64,000 nucleotides of DNA from Adiantum capillus-veneris. Lineage: Eukaryota; Streptophyta; Polypodiopsida; Polypodiales; Pteridaceae. Within the stretch, counting starts at the first letter, position 1, and every line of letters begins with the position of its first letter. Below, piece by piece: positions 31,083 through 43,120 of the stretch. Location of the stretch: assembly GCA_014529385.2 (NCBI GenBank), contig CM043959.1:55496253-55560252 (forward strand), written 5' to 3'. The translations under genes were made by a program, and so were the position numbers. The notes under the pieces are model-generated. The model did no database searches. It saw only the letters and a list, made by a program, of their open reading frames with translations, and was not told the origin of the DNA.

Positions 31083-33393
31083 GTGGATGCACCTTTTAGA
31101 TGTTATCTTAATATATTTCTCTACGAAATACTCTTAGAAAAGAAATTTGTTTCTCTCTCTTTTCCCATTCTGTGCTCGTATTGCTCGTACATTTTCACTC
31201 GCCGGAATCACACATTCGAGAAAGAGGACTACAAGGTGATTTTGAGGAGTTTTGGCAACCTAACCCTTGAAAGCTCAGAACAAAGAATCCTCTCTATGGA
31301 ATGGATCCTCTTGCAAAACTTGAACAAGTCTACAAAGAAGAAGAGCAAGAGAGACAAAAAAAAAAAAAAAGTGGGTACCTCTAAAAAACAAAAAACAGAG
31401 CCAGTTGATCTACCCTCTTCTCCCATCATTGTAGATGCACCTCTCCACAATAAACTAAAGCGAGAAAGTATGGTGAAACCCAGCAAGAGGAAAAGATAGA
31501 AAAACCAATGTCCATAGAGCCCAACACTACTAGAGCCACCCAAAAAGAAGACAAGATAGAGATGGAAACAAATAAAGAGCGACCTGAAGACCGACAAGAG
31601 TCTACATAACAAGTGGAGTTTCAAGAGGGACTCAAAGAGTCAACCCCAAAAGACACAACCCCAGTTGAGATAGAGGAAGAGACAGCACAACAGATTACAC
31701 TACAAGAAGTTCACCAGAAAGAAGCTAGTACTTTGCAACCTACCAGCATGCAAGAAATAGAAGAATATGTGTAGTTTGTACACTACATAGTAGAAAAGAT
31801 GAAGATTGCAATCTATGCTAAGAAAGAAAAGGTCAAACAAGTTGAGGCCGCAAATGTACATCTGACTGCCCAAATTGATGCGGTCAATGCATTTATAGAA
31901 GAGTACAAGAAATCTTAGGTGGAGATTGCTAGTTTAAAGGAAGTTAGCACTCATCACTTGTCCAAACTACAAAACACGACCACCTTTGTGGAGTAGTTGA
32001 CAACAACTAGTGAAGGACACAAAAAGAAGCTACAAAAGGTCAGTGCTGCTTTACTAGACACTAAATCTCATGCTCAATGGCTATACACTCAGCTAGAGGT
32101 AGAAAATCTCCAAGCAGCATAAGTTGAAGCTAGATTGAAAGATCAAAATGAGTTGCTTGAGGTCTAATCTGGCATATCAAGCAATGCAAAAAAGGAATAA
32201 GGACTTAGAGATAGAGCTTAAACTTGAGAAGATGTAAAGAAGGGAGCTCTCACTCTCCTTCATGACCAAAGAAGAAGTATATCAAAAGCAGGTAGCTGAT
32301 TTGCAAGCAGCCCTAGCAGCAGCTCAGGAATAATTGAAGTGCAAGCAGAAAGTAATACAAGAAGACCTACCCGAATTAGTGCCACTAGAGATTGAGGCAC
32401 TCAAACTTCTATAGTCTGAAGAAGACACAGATCCCATTGTCATGCCACCAGAGTCCTTAGCAATAGAGCTTGAAGCAAAACAAGGACTTATAGATAGCTT
32501 CACAATTGAAGCTGAGAAAGCTCTCAAGGTGAATATAGAGGCTAAGATGGAAGATATCTAGAAAGAATCCATGGTTTGGGAGCAATGGATTCTACATTCC
32601 TCTAATGTTGTCAACTTATCTCCAAAAAATCGTAGAAACCTAGTACTAGCAATCTCTACCTTATTCCTTGGTGAAGTATGAAATCCTCAAGGCAAAAGAA
32701 CGACTAATGAAAGATCGAGTTGTGGACATTGTAGATTCAACAACCGGCTTGGAGAAAATATTGGTTGAAGAGACATCCAAGATACCTGATCCTCTACACT
32801 CAAGCTTCACCAAAATTTGGAAAGGATCCACCTTTCTGTCCAATGCCTAAAGTATGCAATGGGGGCAACCATCAACTCATTCTCAAGAAACATCCAACAT
32901 GGCTGAACTACCCTAGACTAAGTCTATCAAAGGGCAAGGCAATGGAGGATTACATGCTCAAGACATTACCGAAGGCTATATAGATCTTCAAGCAGATTCC
33001 AAATCTTGCATGCATTATGTTCATTAAGATAGCCAACATGCTTGTCACTTGCATCCAAACCTTCCACTAGGAAAAGCAAATAGATGCCACATGGATGGCA
33101 TTTGTCATAAAATATAATATCTAACTAACCCAAATGATTTTCTCATATTAAACTGATCATTTAAACTTAGTCTAGGGTAGTTCATCCAACATGGTTGAAC
33201 TACCCCAGACTAAGTCCATCAAAGGGCAGGGCAATGGAGGATTACATGCTCAAGACATTACTGAAGGCTATAGATATCTTCAAGTAGATTCCAAATCTTG
33301 CATGCATTATGTTCACTAAGATAGACAAGATGCTTGTCACTCTCATCCAAACCTTCCATAGGCAAAGCAGATAAATGCCCCATGGATGGAATT
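31083..33393 (+). pseudogene. Coiled-coil ORF of an unclassified LTR element, 5' part
   Basis: A decayed, highly charged protein. It starts with a Lys-rich region (KKKSKRDKKKKKVGTSKKQK), then Glu/Lys/Gln-rich heptad-like sequence (IAIYAKKEKVKQVEAANVHL, EEVYQKQVADLQAALAAAQE). Towards the end it is hydrophobic (IFKQIPNLACIMFIKIANML). At least ten premature stops are all TAG or TAA at positions where Gln would suit the coiled coil; none is TGA. At least two frameshifts occur. The frame reaching 33393 (DATWMAF) resumes in phase at 43121 after the gypsy element, so the element split it. Function unknown; it could be an accessory ORF of a retroelement. Confidence 0.5.
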
Positions 33394-33455
33394 TGTCATA
33401 AAATCTAATATCTAACTAACCCAAATTATTTTCTCATATTAAAGTGATAATTTAA
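32891..33455. repeat. 292-bp tandem duplication with junction hairpin
   Basis: CATCCAACATGGCTGAACTA at 32891 and CATCCAACATGGTTGAACTA at 33183 start two copies of about 290 bp. Each copy includes about 60 bp of the gypsy LTR start (TGTCATAAAATNTAATATCT). At the junction (33165-33215) ACTTAGTCTAGGGTAGTTCA pairs with TGAACTACCCCAGACTAAGT in a 20-bp stem. Confidence 0.75.
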
Positions 33456-35372
33456 TGTGGGAGAATAAACAGGAACAAGAGTTAGAATATAGACATGTTC
33501 TTATGGATCTATCTCAGCACGAGACCAAAGTCAATGGGTCCAAATGAGAGATAGTCCGTCAAAGAGCAATGCTAGCTAATGGAGCTTGAAAGACCTTATG
33601 GTTAGCTACATGAAAGACCTCCAAAGGTTAGTGTTAAAAGTCCTTTGACATAGGAACTTAGGCAAGCTAGGGTTGAGCTTGAGGTGGGAGCCCGACCCAA
33701 GCTTGAGGTACTTGTCGTGCTTTCTGATTGAGGTGCTTTTCGTTCTTGCTGACTAAGGTGCTTGAGGTGCTTGTTGCGTTTGCTGACTAAGGTGCTTGAG
33801 GTGCTTGTCATGTTTTATGACTAAGGTGCTTGAGGGGCTTCATGACTAAGGTGTTGAAGGGGGTAAGGTGTTCCAAAGTCAACATGATCCCTACAAGAAG
33901 GGGGGCGAGCCCTAAAGCTAGGTGCATGAGAGAGAACACACACACACTCACTCAAGGCAAGCCCAAGACCTAACAAGCAAACAAGGACACATGTCAAGCA
34001 CCTACACATGCTGCCCTCATGTAGTGCCTAAAGTCTATTGGTTGACCTCTAAAGGGGTCCACTGAGAATTTAGTTTATTTAATTAATTGTTTAAGAATTA
34101 TTCAAGCCCTCTCTCTCAAAAAGGGTAAGAAGAACACTTGTCCTAATTCTACCCTTGTTGCTTGAAATGCAAAAAGCATGTGATTGGCTAGGCTCGAGGA
34201 GGTCCAATCACTTTCAGGCTTGACCTAGAAGAGGGTGTCCACCCAAGCAAGAAGGGGGTGTGCTTGACCATATACCCTCTCTCATTCACACATTATTCAA
34301 GCCCTCTCTCTCAAAAAGGGTAAGAAGAACACTTGTCCTAATTCTACCCTTGTTGCTTGAAATGCAAAAAGCATGTGATTGGCCAGGCTCGAGGAGGTCC
34401 AATCACTTTCAGGCTTGACCTAGAAGAGGGTGTCCACCCAAGCAAGAAGGGGGTGTGCTTGACCATATACCCTCTCTCCACACATTATTCAAGCCCTCTC
34501 TCTCAAAAAGGGTAAGAAGAACACTTGTCCTAATTCTACCCTTGTTGCTTGAAATGCAAAAAGCATGTGATTGGCCAGGCTCGAGGAGGTCCAATCACTT
34601 TCAGGATTGACCTAGAAGAGGGTGTCCACCCAAGCAAGAAGGGGGTGTGCTTGAACATATACCCTCTCTCATTCACACACACACACACACACACTCTCAT
34701 TCTCATAGTTTGTTGTGAAAGAACACCATCTCCTTCTCCAAGCTGGAGAAGTTGAGAGCCTACACCAGCAACTCTTGGCTATGGAATGCAAATCCAACCA
34801 AGAGCCATGCTTCAATGCTATGCTAGACATCTTCTTCATCTCCATTACTATGCTACTATGCTATGCTAAGCTCTATGAGTAATGGTATGAGAGGACACTA
34901 CTTCTTTCTTGTAAGATACTTCTTCCTCTTCCCTACCCTCATTCCCTACTAGCTCTCTCCACCTTCAAAGGTGTTTGAGGTCTTGGGACTGAGGCGAGGG
35001 ACAAGTTAATGCTTTCATTAGATTAAGTTACGAGCATAATTGTGGTGCATGAAGCTCTCTATCTTCATTGCACCATCAAGGTCTCAAGGAGCACAAAGCT
35101 TGTATTTTACCAAGTCTCTCTTTATGGGAGAAGCTATAATAAAAAAGCCTTTTGGAGGGGGGAACGGCTCCACATAAATCCGGCCCTCAACTGCTGTCAA
35201 GTTCTCTAATTCTCTCTCTTGCAAAGTATTATTCATTCCAAGTTAATTAATGGTTATGTTGCTACCTCTAATCAAGTTCTCCCTCTATTTTCTCAATGTA
35301 TTCTCATAAAAATGCTCACTACAGTTCTCTAAATTCCACTATTTTCAATGTTTGTAGTCCATTTCTGTTACA
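33394..35372 (+). repeat. 5' LTR of the chromovirus (1979 bp)
   Basis: Starts TGTCATAAAATCTAATATC and ends CTGTTACA. It is about 360 bp longer than the 3' LTR because a segment at 34097-34675 is present three times in tandem (period about 192-195 bp, starting ATTATTCAAGCCCTCTCTCT), against once in the 3' LTR. Shorter GACTAAGGTGCTTGAGG units repeat at 33700-33860. Confidence 0.85.
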
Positions 35373-35373
35373 T

Positions 35374-35387
35374 TCGTATCAGAGCCA
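35374..35387 (+). promoter_or_regulatory. Degenerate tRNA-iMet primer binding site
   Basis: TCGTATCAGAGCCA, one change from the canonical TGGTATCAGAGCCA, one base after the 5' LTR end. Confidence 0.7.
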
Positions 35388-35785
35388 AGTTTCTCTTTTC
35401 TTGCTTAAGAAGAGAGGTCCTTAAGTTGTTCATACAATGTTGGACCTGTATATTGCAAGAGGGTAAGTGGGATAGGGATCTATTATCGTAGTTGAAAAGG
35501 ACTTAGTTTGAGGTACACCATTGCCCAGGAACTATAGACTTAATAATGGAGTCTCTCGGGGCTTGCCTTTGGCTTAACCATTATTGATCTACTAGCAAAC
35601 TCAATAGGAACCATAATCAATCGGGCAATGTTAGACCCTCTCCATTACTCTTTGCAATCAACAGTCTCTAAACCATGGGTGTGGTTGCTTGAGAGCTAAT
35701 TTTCAAAGGTAAACAAGAGTAGCAACTAAGGTTTTTGAGCGTACCAAAGCACAAAGTAGCATATACATAAGTTTAATAGAGTAGA

Positions 35786-36660
35786 ATGAATATTGACGAC
35801 TTTGATTTTGCACATGAAGGTGCTACTGACGATGCCCCAATGTTTGTGAATTATCTTGTTGCTAGGTTGCAACAACAAGCTATGGGCAACCCTCCTTGCA
35901 AGCTGAAGTTACCCAACAACTTTGTGCTTATGGGATTTTCCTACCTCTTCAAGAAGAGAGAGAGCTTAGGAAGCCTCTTGTTGAGACTTCCAAAAGAAAA
36001 GTCTCTCTGATAAGAGAAGAGGAGGAATCCAATGAACAAGAAAGAAGTGAATCTCCAAATTTCTTTGAAGATGTGGTCTCAACGATCCCCAACTCCCCTC
36101 AAGAGGAAAAGATCATACTATAGTCCTTCTCCTCGTCATTTTGAAAGGGAAGAGAGGAAACAAAGGAAGAAAACGGAAAGAAAAAGATCACCCTCTTCTC
36201 CTTCTTCTTCACTTTCCTCCTCTTCCGACAAAAGCAGGGGTTATTCTACTAGAGAATACAAGAGGAGAGGACATCGCAAATCCTACCCTACTTGGAGAAG
36301 GTCCCACAAACTTAAGAAGTTCAAAGAGGGAGGAAAGAGTATCTCCTTTCTCACCTATGATGGCACCTTTGGTGCTACTCACAAAGTATTGGCATTCATT
36401 CAGCAATTTGATGCGGCCTTTGGAGACGAGGGCTTCACTGAATCCTCCAAGAAACATCATGTAGCTATGCGCTGTCAAAAATCTTCTCGTCAATGGTGGG
36501 CTAGCCTTCGTGGCAACAGTGAAGCTCCAAAGACATGGAAAATTCTACGAGTTTCCATCATGAAGCAATTTCTTTCAAGCAAAACTAAAGATACAGTGCT
36601 CACCAAATGGCCAAGTTTGAAGTTACTTTCCAATGAATCTATCCAAAATATGTAGACAAG
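35786..36660 (+). pseudogene. Chromovirus gag (capsid) remnant
   Basis: The N-terminal frame MNIDDFDFAHEGATDD is followed by an Arg/Ser/Lys-rich segment and then the retrotransposon Gag core: FLTYDGTFGATHKVLAFIQQ, FGDEGFTESSKKHHVAMRCQ and QWWASLRGNSEAPKTW. At least two frameshifts and a TAG at about 36652 interrupt it. Gag would form the particle that packages element RNA. Confidence 0.75.
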
Positions 36661-36661
36661 T

Positions 36662-37717
36662 TTTGGGATTTACATCTCAAAGCTACATTCTTTCAGAAGA
36701 TAGACTTTGCTGAGCAAAAGCAACAAATTTTTGCGGGATTACTCGAGGAAATGGCCGAGTATGTCAACTCCCAACGGCCTAGTTCTATCACCGAAGCTAT
36801 CCACCACACTATGGTTGCGTCTTGTGTCAACTTACAACAAGGGGCTGAAAGAAATGCCAAGCCCATGGAAAACAAAGATCAAAATGATGCAAAGGGGAAG
36901 AACAATGCTCAAAGTTCTTCCCAAGGCAATTTCAACAACAACAAGACCAAGGAGAAAGGAGTTTACAAAGGTAAAAACAAACTCTCTCTTGAAGAGTTAG
37001 AGGCTTTTCGTAAAGAACACAAATGCTTTAAGTGTGGGGAGAAAGGACATGGTTATCGTTCTTGCCCCAAAAGAAATGCCCGCAATGAGACTCCAAGAGC
37101 TTCCACGGTCGAATCTCCAAAAGAAGATGCTCATTGCAAAGGATCATCCCTCTCATGTGCGTGGGGAAATGTGAGGGAACATGATGCCTTCATCCTATTT
37201 GATCCTCGCTCTACTCACAACTTCATATCAGTGGAGTTGGACACAAATCTGGGCATACAAGCTTTCAAGATGGGAGATATTGTAACTACCGATGGGAATT
37301 TCAAGGGATAGCAAGCTCCCTTGATTTGGAAGTTGAGGCTTCATGTTCAAATCTACATTGACAAAGAAGACTTTTTCATCTCTCCTCTCCAACATGAGGA
37401 TGTTATTCTAGGGGCACCATGGTTCAACCGCATGGCTGCCAATATGAAGTACCCTGAAAGGAGAATCTACTTCACCTACATAGAAAAGAGCATCTATATA
37501 GATAGTAATGAGTTCGATTGTACTATACCACTTGTAAATACACTTGCTTTTGATAATTCAATGAAAAGCTCAGTTTCCTCGTACATGATTTTTGTCAAAG
37601 AGTCTCTAAATGATGCTAATGTTTTAATAAAACAAAGTGGTAGGATTCAAGAAGAATTAGACTTGTCTAATTTCTTTAATATATTCCAAGATGTATTTAT
37701 TGATGACATCCCTATGA
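36662..37717 (+). pseudogene. Chromovirus nucleocapsid and first protease copy
   Basis: The Gag tail (AEQKQQIFAGLLEEMAEYVN) leads to a CCHC knuckle (CFKCGEKGHGYRSC, 37024-37065) and an aspartic protease core, AFILFDPRSTHNFISVELDT. The usual D-S/T-G triad is altered to D-P-R. A TAG follows FKG near 37309, where the second copy has Gln. The frame ends at FIDDIPMKF near 37717, where the sequence turns into the inverted block. Confidence 0.8.
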
Positions 37718-39472
37718 AGTTCAATGTGTCGAGGGCATGTAGGATAGCTAGTAGCTCCCTCTCATAGATGCCCAATACTCGCTCGTCGAAATTGAGTCTT
37801 TGACTCTCATATGCTATGGCATGCCCTTCTTGAAGCAAAATTGCTCTAATGCAATCTCCACAAGCATCACATTGGACCTCAAATGGTTTTGAGAGATCCG
37901 ATAGTGTAAGCACGGGTTGAGAAGTAAGCTTTTCTTAATCTTTTCATACTTTGCTCTTTAGCAGTCCAAATGTACTTAATATTTTTCTTGGTCAAGTCAT
38001 ATAGTGGCCCTGCTATTTGGAAGAATTTAGCTATGAAGCATCTATAGTATACACACATACCAATAAATCTTTGTAGCTCATGTAGAATCCTTGGGTTAGG
38101 CCATTCTTTTATTACCTCAAGCTTGGTTGGATCCATACGGATACCATCTTGAGAGATAATATGACCTAAGTATTGAATCTCTTGGAGGAAAAATTCACTC
38201 TTCTTTTGGTTAATGAAAAGTTTATTCTCCCTCATAGCTTGAAAAACTACCTGGAGGTGTTGCTTATGCTCCTCCAAAGATTTGGAGTAGATGATAATGT
38301 CATCAAATGAACTTGCAATAGGGTCTAAAGATTTTCTCCATTAGGCAGTTGAATATGGCTGGAGAATTTGTCAAACCAAAAGGCATGACAAGATATTCAT
38401 AAAGGCCAAACGTTGTACGGAATGCGGTCTTTACAATATCTTCATTCACTATCCTTATTTGATGATAGCCACTTTTAAGGTCAATCCTACTGAAGTAAGT
38501 CGCACCTTGTAGCTTATCAAGCAAATCTTCTACCCACGGTATGGGAAATCTGTTTTTGATAGTGATATGGTTTAGTGCTCGATAGTCCACACACATGCGG
38601 TATGTGCCATCTTTCTTTTTCACTAAAAGGACTGGAAAAGAAAAGGGAGAGGATCTAGGCCTCACCATCCCCTTGTCTACCAGCTCATGCACTTGCCTCA
38701 TAATCTCCTCTTGTTGAGCTTGAGAAACTCTATAAGGAGGTTTATTTGGCGGTGAGCTCCCGGGTAGAAGCTCTATCTTATGGTCATCGTCCCCTCATTT
38801 TGGAGGTAACTTCATAGGGATGTCATCGATAAATACATCTTGGAGTCTATTTAGGAAATTAGACAAGTCTATATCTTCTTGATTCCTACCACTTTGTTTT
38901 GTTAAAACATTAGCATAATTTAGAGACTCTTTGACAAAAATCATATACGAGGAAACTGATCTTTTCATTGACTAATCAAAAGCAGGTGAATTTACAAGTG
39001 GTATAGTATGATTGGACTCATTAGCATCTATATACATGCTCTTTTCCCTATAGGTGAAGTAGATTCTCCTTTCAGGGAACTTCATGCTGGCAGCCATGCG
39101 GTTGAACCATGGTGCCCCTTGGATAACATTCTCATGTTGGAGAGGAGAGATGAAAAAGTCTTCTTTGTTGATGTAGCTTTGGACATGAAGCCTCAACTTC
39201 CCAATCAAGGGAGTAACGGAGGCTTGTTGTCCCTTGAAAGTCCCATCGGCAGTTACAATATCTCTCATCTTGAAAGCTTGTATGCCCAACTTTGTGGCCA
39301 ACTCCTGAAGTTGTAGTAGAGCCAAGATCAAATAGGATGAAGGCATCATGTTCCCTCACCTTCCCCCAAGCATATGAGAGTGATGATCCTCTGCAATGAG
39401 CATCCTCTTTTGGATCTTCAATCGTGGAAGCTCTAGGAGTCTCATTGTGGGCACTATCTTTTGGGTACCCCA
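37718..39472 (-). pseudogene. Inverted protease-RT-RNase H block of the chromovirus
   Basis: On the minus strand, starting at about 39472, a second, diverged copy of the protease region runs into reverse transcriptase. RT motifs seen are [55 protein letters not shown] and [13 protein letters not shown]. These are followed by the thumb/connection (FINQKKSEFFLQEIQYLGHI) and the start of RNase H (FEVQCDACGDCIRAILLQEG, FDERVLGIYERELLAILHAL). The YxDD-type catalytic loop falls in the frame break near 38280-38303. The block is opposite to gag and integrase and ends exactly where the plus-strand RNase H resumes. Confidence 0.85.
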
Positions 39473-39473
39473 T

Positions 39474-41142
39474 TCATCCTATGTACGGATCATCAAAGTC
39501 TTAAGTACTTCATGACACAAACCAAGCTCTCTGACAAACAAATGAGGTGGGAAAATTTTCTTTCACAATTCAATTTTAATATTGCTCACATTGCTGGCAA
39601 GCACAATCAAGTAGCTGATGCACTATCATGATGGCCAAGAGCCAATGCAATGTCCATAGCAACTCACAATGATCTATCTTCTATGATAGATGAGTATGCT
39701 ATTGACCCCAATTTTAAAAATGTAATTTCAGCCCTTGCCTTAGGGAAGAAAGAAGAGCCATTCACCTTGCAGGATGGTTATCTTCTCTATGGAAATAGGC
39801 TATGGGTTACTCACTCTCTTTGTGACAAAGTGATGTATGAATCCCATGCTCCTCCCTATGAAAGACATCGAGGGATTCAACCTACCCTTGACGGAGTAGA
39901 GATGTATTTCTATTGGCCTACCATGAAGACGGACATACAAAACTATGTGTCAAAATGTATGATATGCCAAAAGACAAATTATGATAGGCGGAAGAAACCT
40001 GGATTGCTCCAACCTTTGCCAATTCCTAATTCACCATGGGAGAGCATATCCATGGATTTTATCTTTGGATTGCCCAAGTCTATCCATGGGAATACAGGAA
40101 TATGGACAATAGTAGTAGTAGACAGGTTTAGCAAACAAGCACATTTTATACCTATCAAAAATACTATTAAGGCACACCAAATGGCAACCCTCTTCATATC
40201 CCAAATTTTTAAACACCATGGCTTTCCAACATCAATAGTGTCGGATAGAGATCCTCGAATGACCAGCAACTTTTGGAAGGGTCTCTTTGAGAATCTAGGT
40301 ACTAGGCTTAATTTCTCTTCGTTTATCACCCACAAACGGATGGACAAAGTGAAATAGCCAACCTTACGATACTAGATCTACTTAAGATCTATGTTACCAA
40401 AGTAGATCAATGTTCCCAATGGGAAAAGTACCTACCTCTTGTAAAGTATGCATACAATAACATTGTCCATACTACTACGGGGAAGGCACCTTTCAAAATC
40501 ATTGAAAGAAGACCTAAAAGTCCCTTGCTACTTAAGGTACGTGGAAAGATCTTCATTGCCGATGAGTATAGTCGAGACCTACAAGAATCTTTCCAAAAGA
40601 TTAAGGAGGCTATATCCATCTCACAACAACAAAGGCAAAAGGCTGCTGCTAACAAGCACAGAAGGGCCTTAGCTTTCAAGGAAAATGATTGGGTCTGACT
40701 CAAATTTCCCAAGGCTCGATTGAGGCAAACTACGGGCAAAAATCCTACGGGCCACCAAAGGTATTATGCTAAACTAGAAAAAAGATACTGTGGTCCTTTT
40801 CAAATCCTAAAGCCAATCAATGAGATGGCCTATCAACTCAAGTTGCCCAACCATTGGCTCATTCACAATGATTTTCATGTGAGCCTACTTAAGCCTTACA
40901 AAGGAGAGCCACCTCAATAACTAATCATTGAGGACCTGCCCGAGATCGAAGATCAAGAAGAGGTGCTTCAGCCCAAATGGATTCTTTGACATGAAGACAA
41001 GGTACTAAGACATGGTAATATTATCCGACGATATCTTATTAAATTCAAAAATTATCCTTTTGAAGATGCTAGATGGATGCAAGGAACACAGCTTAAGGAT
41101 AGTATGAACCTCGTCAATGCTTACAATGATACAATAGAGTAA
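39474..41142 (+). pseudogene. Chromovirus RNase H end, integrase and chromodomain-like tail
   Basis: The plus strand resumes in RNase H (TDHQSLKYFMTQTKLSDKQM, AGKHNQVADALS then TGA for Arg). It continues through the integrase zinc-binding part (HRGIQPTLDG, CMICQKTNYD) and the core (SMDFIFGLPKSIHGNTGIWT, IVSDRDPRMTSNFW). A frameshift near 40315 precedes the glutamate motif. The C-terminal part includes QRYYAKLEKRYCGPFQILKP and a chromodomain-like end (NIIRRYLIKFKNYPFEDARW). Several TGA/TAA stops sit at expected Arg or Gln codons. A chromodomain would target integration to particular chromatin. Confidence 0.85.
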
Positions 41143-41485
41143 GCAAATGTAGATACTTTTTTAAATGAAAAATATTTTTGTCTTATAAGACTAGTTCTTT
41201 TTTTTATCGTGCCAAATTTAAGTAGTTGCATGCTTAAAATCATGTTTGCGATGATGACATCTCTCAAACACCAAGTAGAAATTGTCACTCTACTTTGGAA
41301 GAATGAAATGGACTCAAGAGTAGACATGCTTGCGGCAGCTAAGTCTCCCAAGCACTAAATGGACTAGTCATCCATTCTAGAATGATGTTGTAGGGTAAAA
41401 AGGGATCCTCTACCCGCTAAGAAACATAGAGTAATGACTAAGGCTTTATCTCCTCTACCACATAGTGGAAGACGACTATGATTCC

Positions 41486-41500
41486 AAGAGAGAGAGAAAA
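41486..41500 (+). promoter_or_regulatory. Polypurine tract of the chromovirus
   Basis: AAGAGAGAGAGAAAA immediately before the 3' LTR start TGTCATAAAATC; the primer for plus-strand synthesis. Confidence 0.8.
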
Positions 41501-42357
41501 TGTCATAAAATCTAATATCTAACTAACCCAAATGATTATCTTATATTAAACGGATCATTTGATGTGGGAGAATAAATGAGAACAAGAGTTAGAATATAGA
41601 CATGTGCTTATGGATCTATCTCAACACGAGACCGAAGTGAATGGGTCCAAATGAGAGATGGTCTGTCAAAGAGTAATGCTAGCTAATGGAGCTTGAAAGA
41701 CCTTAGGGTTAGCTTCATTAAAGACATCCAAAGCTTAGTGTTGAAGTTCCTCAGACCTACGACCTTAGGCAAGCTAGGGCTGAGCTTGAGGTGGGAACCT
41801 GGCCCAAGCTTGAGGTGCGTATCGTGCTTGCTGACTAAGGTGCTTGAGGTGCTTGTCATGCTTTGATTATTAAGGTGCTTGAGGTGCTTGTCATGTTTTA
41901 TGACTAAGGTGCTTGAGGGGCTTCATGACTAAGGTGCTCAAGGGGGTAAGGTGTTTCAAAGTCAACATGAATCCGAAGGGGGGTGAGCCCTAAAGTTAGG
42001 GGCATGAGAGAGAACACACACTCACTCACTCAAGGCAAGCCCAAGACCTAAGCGGCAATAAGGACACATGTCAAGCACCTACACATGCTGCCCTCATGTA
42101 GTGCCTAAAGTCTATTGGTTGACCTCTAAAGTGGTCCAATAAGAATTTAGTTTATATAATTGATTGTTTAAGCATTATTCAAGTCCTCTCTCTCAAAGGG
42201 GTAGAAGGACACTTGTCCTAATGCTACCCTTGTTGCTTGAAATGCAAAAAGCATGTGATTGGCTAGGCTCGAGGAGGTCCAATCACTTTCAGGCTTGACC
42301 TAGAAGAGGGGGTCGACCCAAGCAAGAAGGGGGTGTGCTTGACCATATACCCTCTCT

Positions 42358-42442
<85 letters not shown>

Positions 42443-43120
42443 ATTCTCATAGTGTGTTGTGCAAGAACACCATCTCCTTCTCCAAGCTGGAGAAGTTGAG
42501 AGCCTACACCAACAACTCTTGGCTATGGAATGCAAATCCAACCAAGAGCCATGCTTCAATGCTATGCTAGCCATCTTCTTCATCTCCATTCTATGCTACT
42601 ATGCTATGCTAAGCTCTATGAGTAATGGTACGAGAGGACACTACTTCTTTCTCGTAAGATACTTCTTCTTCCTCTTCCCAACCCTCATTCCCTGCTAGCT
42701 CTCTCCACCTTTGAAGGTGTTTGAGGTCTTGGGATTGAGGCCAGGGACAAGTTAATGCTTTCATTAGATTAAGTTATGGGCATAATTGTGGTGCATGAAT
42801 CTCTCTATCTTCATTGCACCATCAAGGTCTCAAGGAGCACAAAGCTTGTATTGTACCAAGTCTCTCCTTATGAAGCTATAATACAAAAGCCTTTTGGAGG
42901 GGGGACCGGCTCCACATAAATCTGGTCCTCAACTGTTGTCAAGTTCTCTAATTCTCTCTCTTGCAAAGTATTTTTCATGCCAAGTTAATTAAGTGTAATG
43001 GTTATGTTGCTACCTCTAATCAAGTTCTCCCTTTTTTTTCTAAAAGTATTCTCATAAAAATGCTCACTACAGTTCTCTAAATTCCGCTATTCTCAATGTT
43101 CATAGTCCATTTCCATTACA
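41501..43120 (+). repeat. 3' LTR of the chromovirus (1620 bp)
   Basis: Starts TGTCATAAAATCTAATATC and ends CCATTACA. It holds a (CA)n array of 79 bp at 42362-42440, where the 5' LTR has only about 20 bp. Numerous small differences from the 5' LTR indicate an old insertion. Confidence 0.88.

Larger units (their letters stand above)
33394..43120 (+). mobile_element. Full-length but rearranged Ty3/gypsy chromovirus (family A)
   Basis: The element has 5' LTR 33394-35372, PBS 35374-35387, gag, nucleocapsid, protease, an inverted PR-RT-RNase H block, RNase H end, integrase and chromodomain-like end in plus, a purine tract at 41486-41500 and 3' LTR 41501-43120. A 5-bp duplication is suggested by GCATT in the first copy of the left-flank duplication (GAATT in the second) against GCGTT on the right. 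Stops and frameshifts break all ORFs, so it cannot move on its own. It split an older coiled-coil ORF. Two other copies of the family are present at 9887-12010 and 56628-64000, both minus. Confidence 0.88.

Noticed and set aside
33456-33470. TGTGGGAGAATAA as the start of the chromovirus LTR
   Set aside because: Homology between copies extends about 62 bp further upstream to TGTCATAAAATC, which follows a proper polypurine tract at the 3' LTR.
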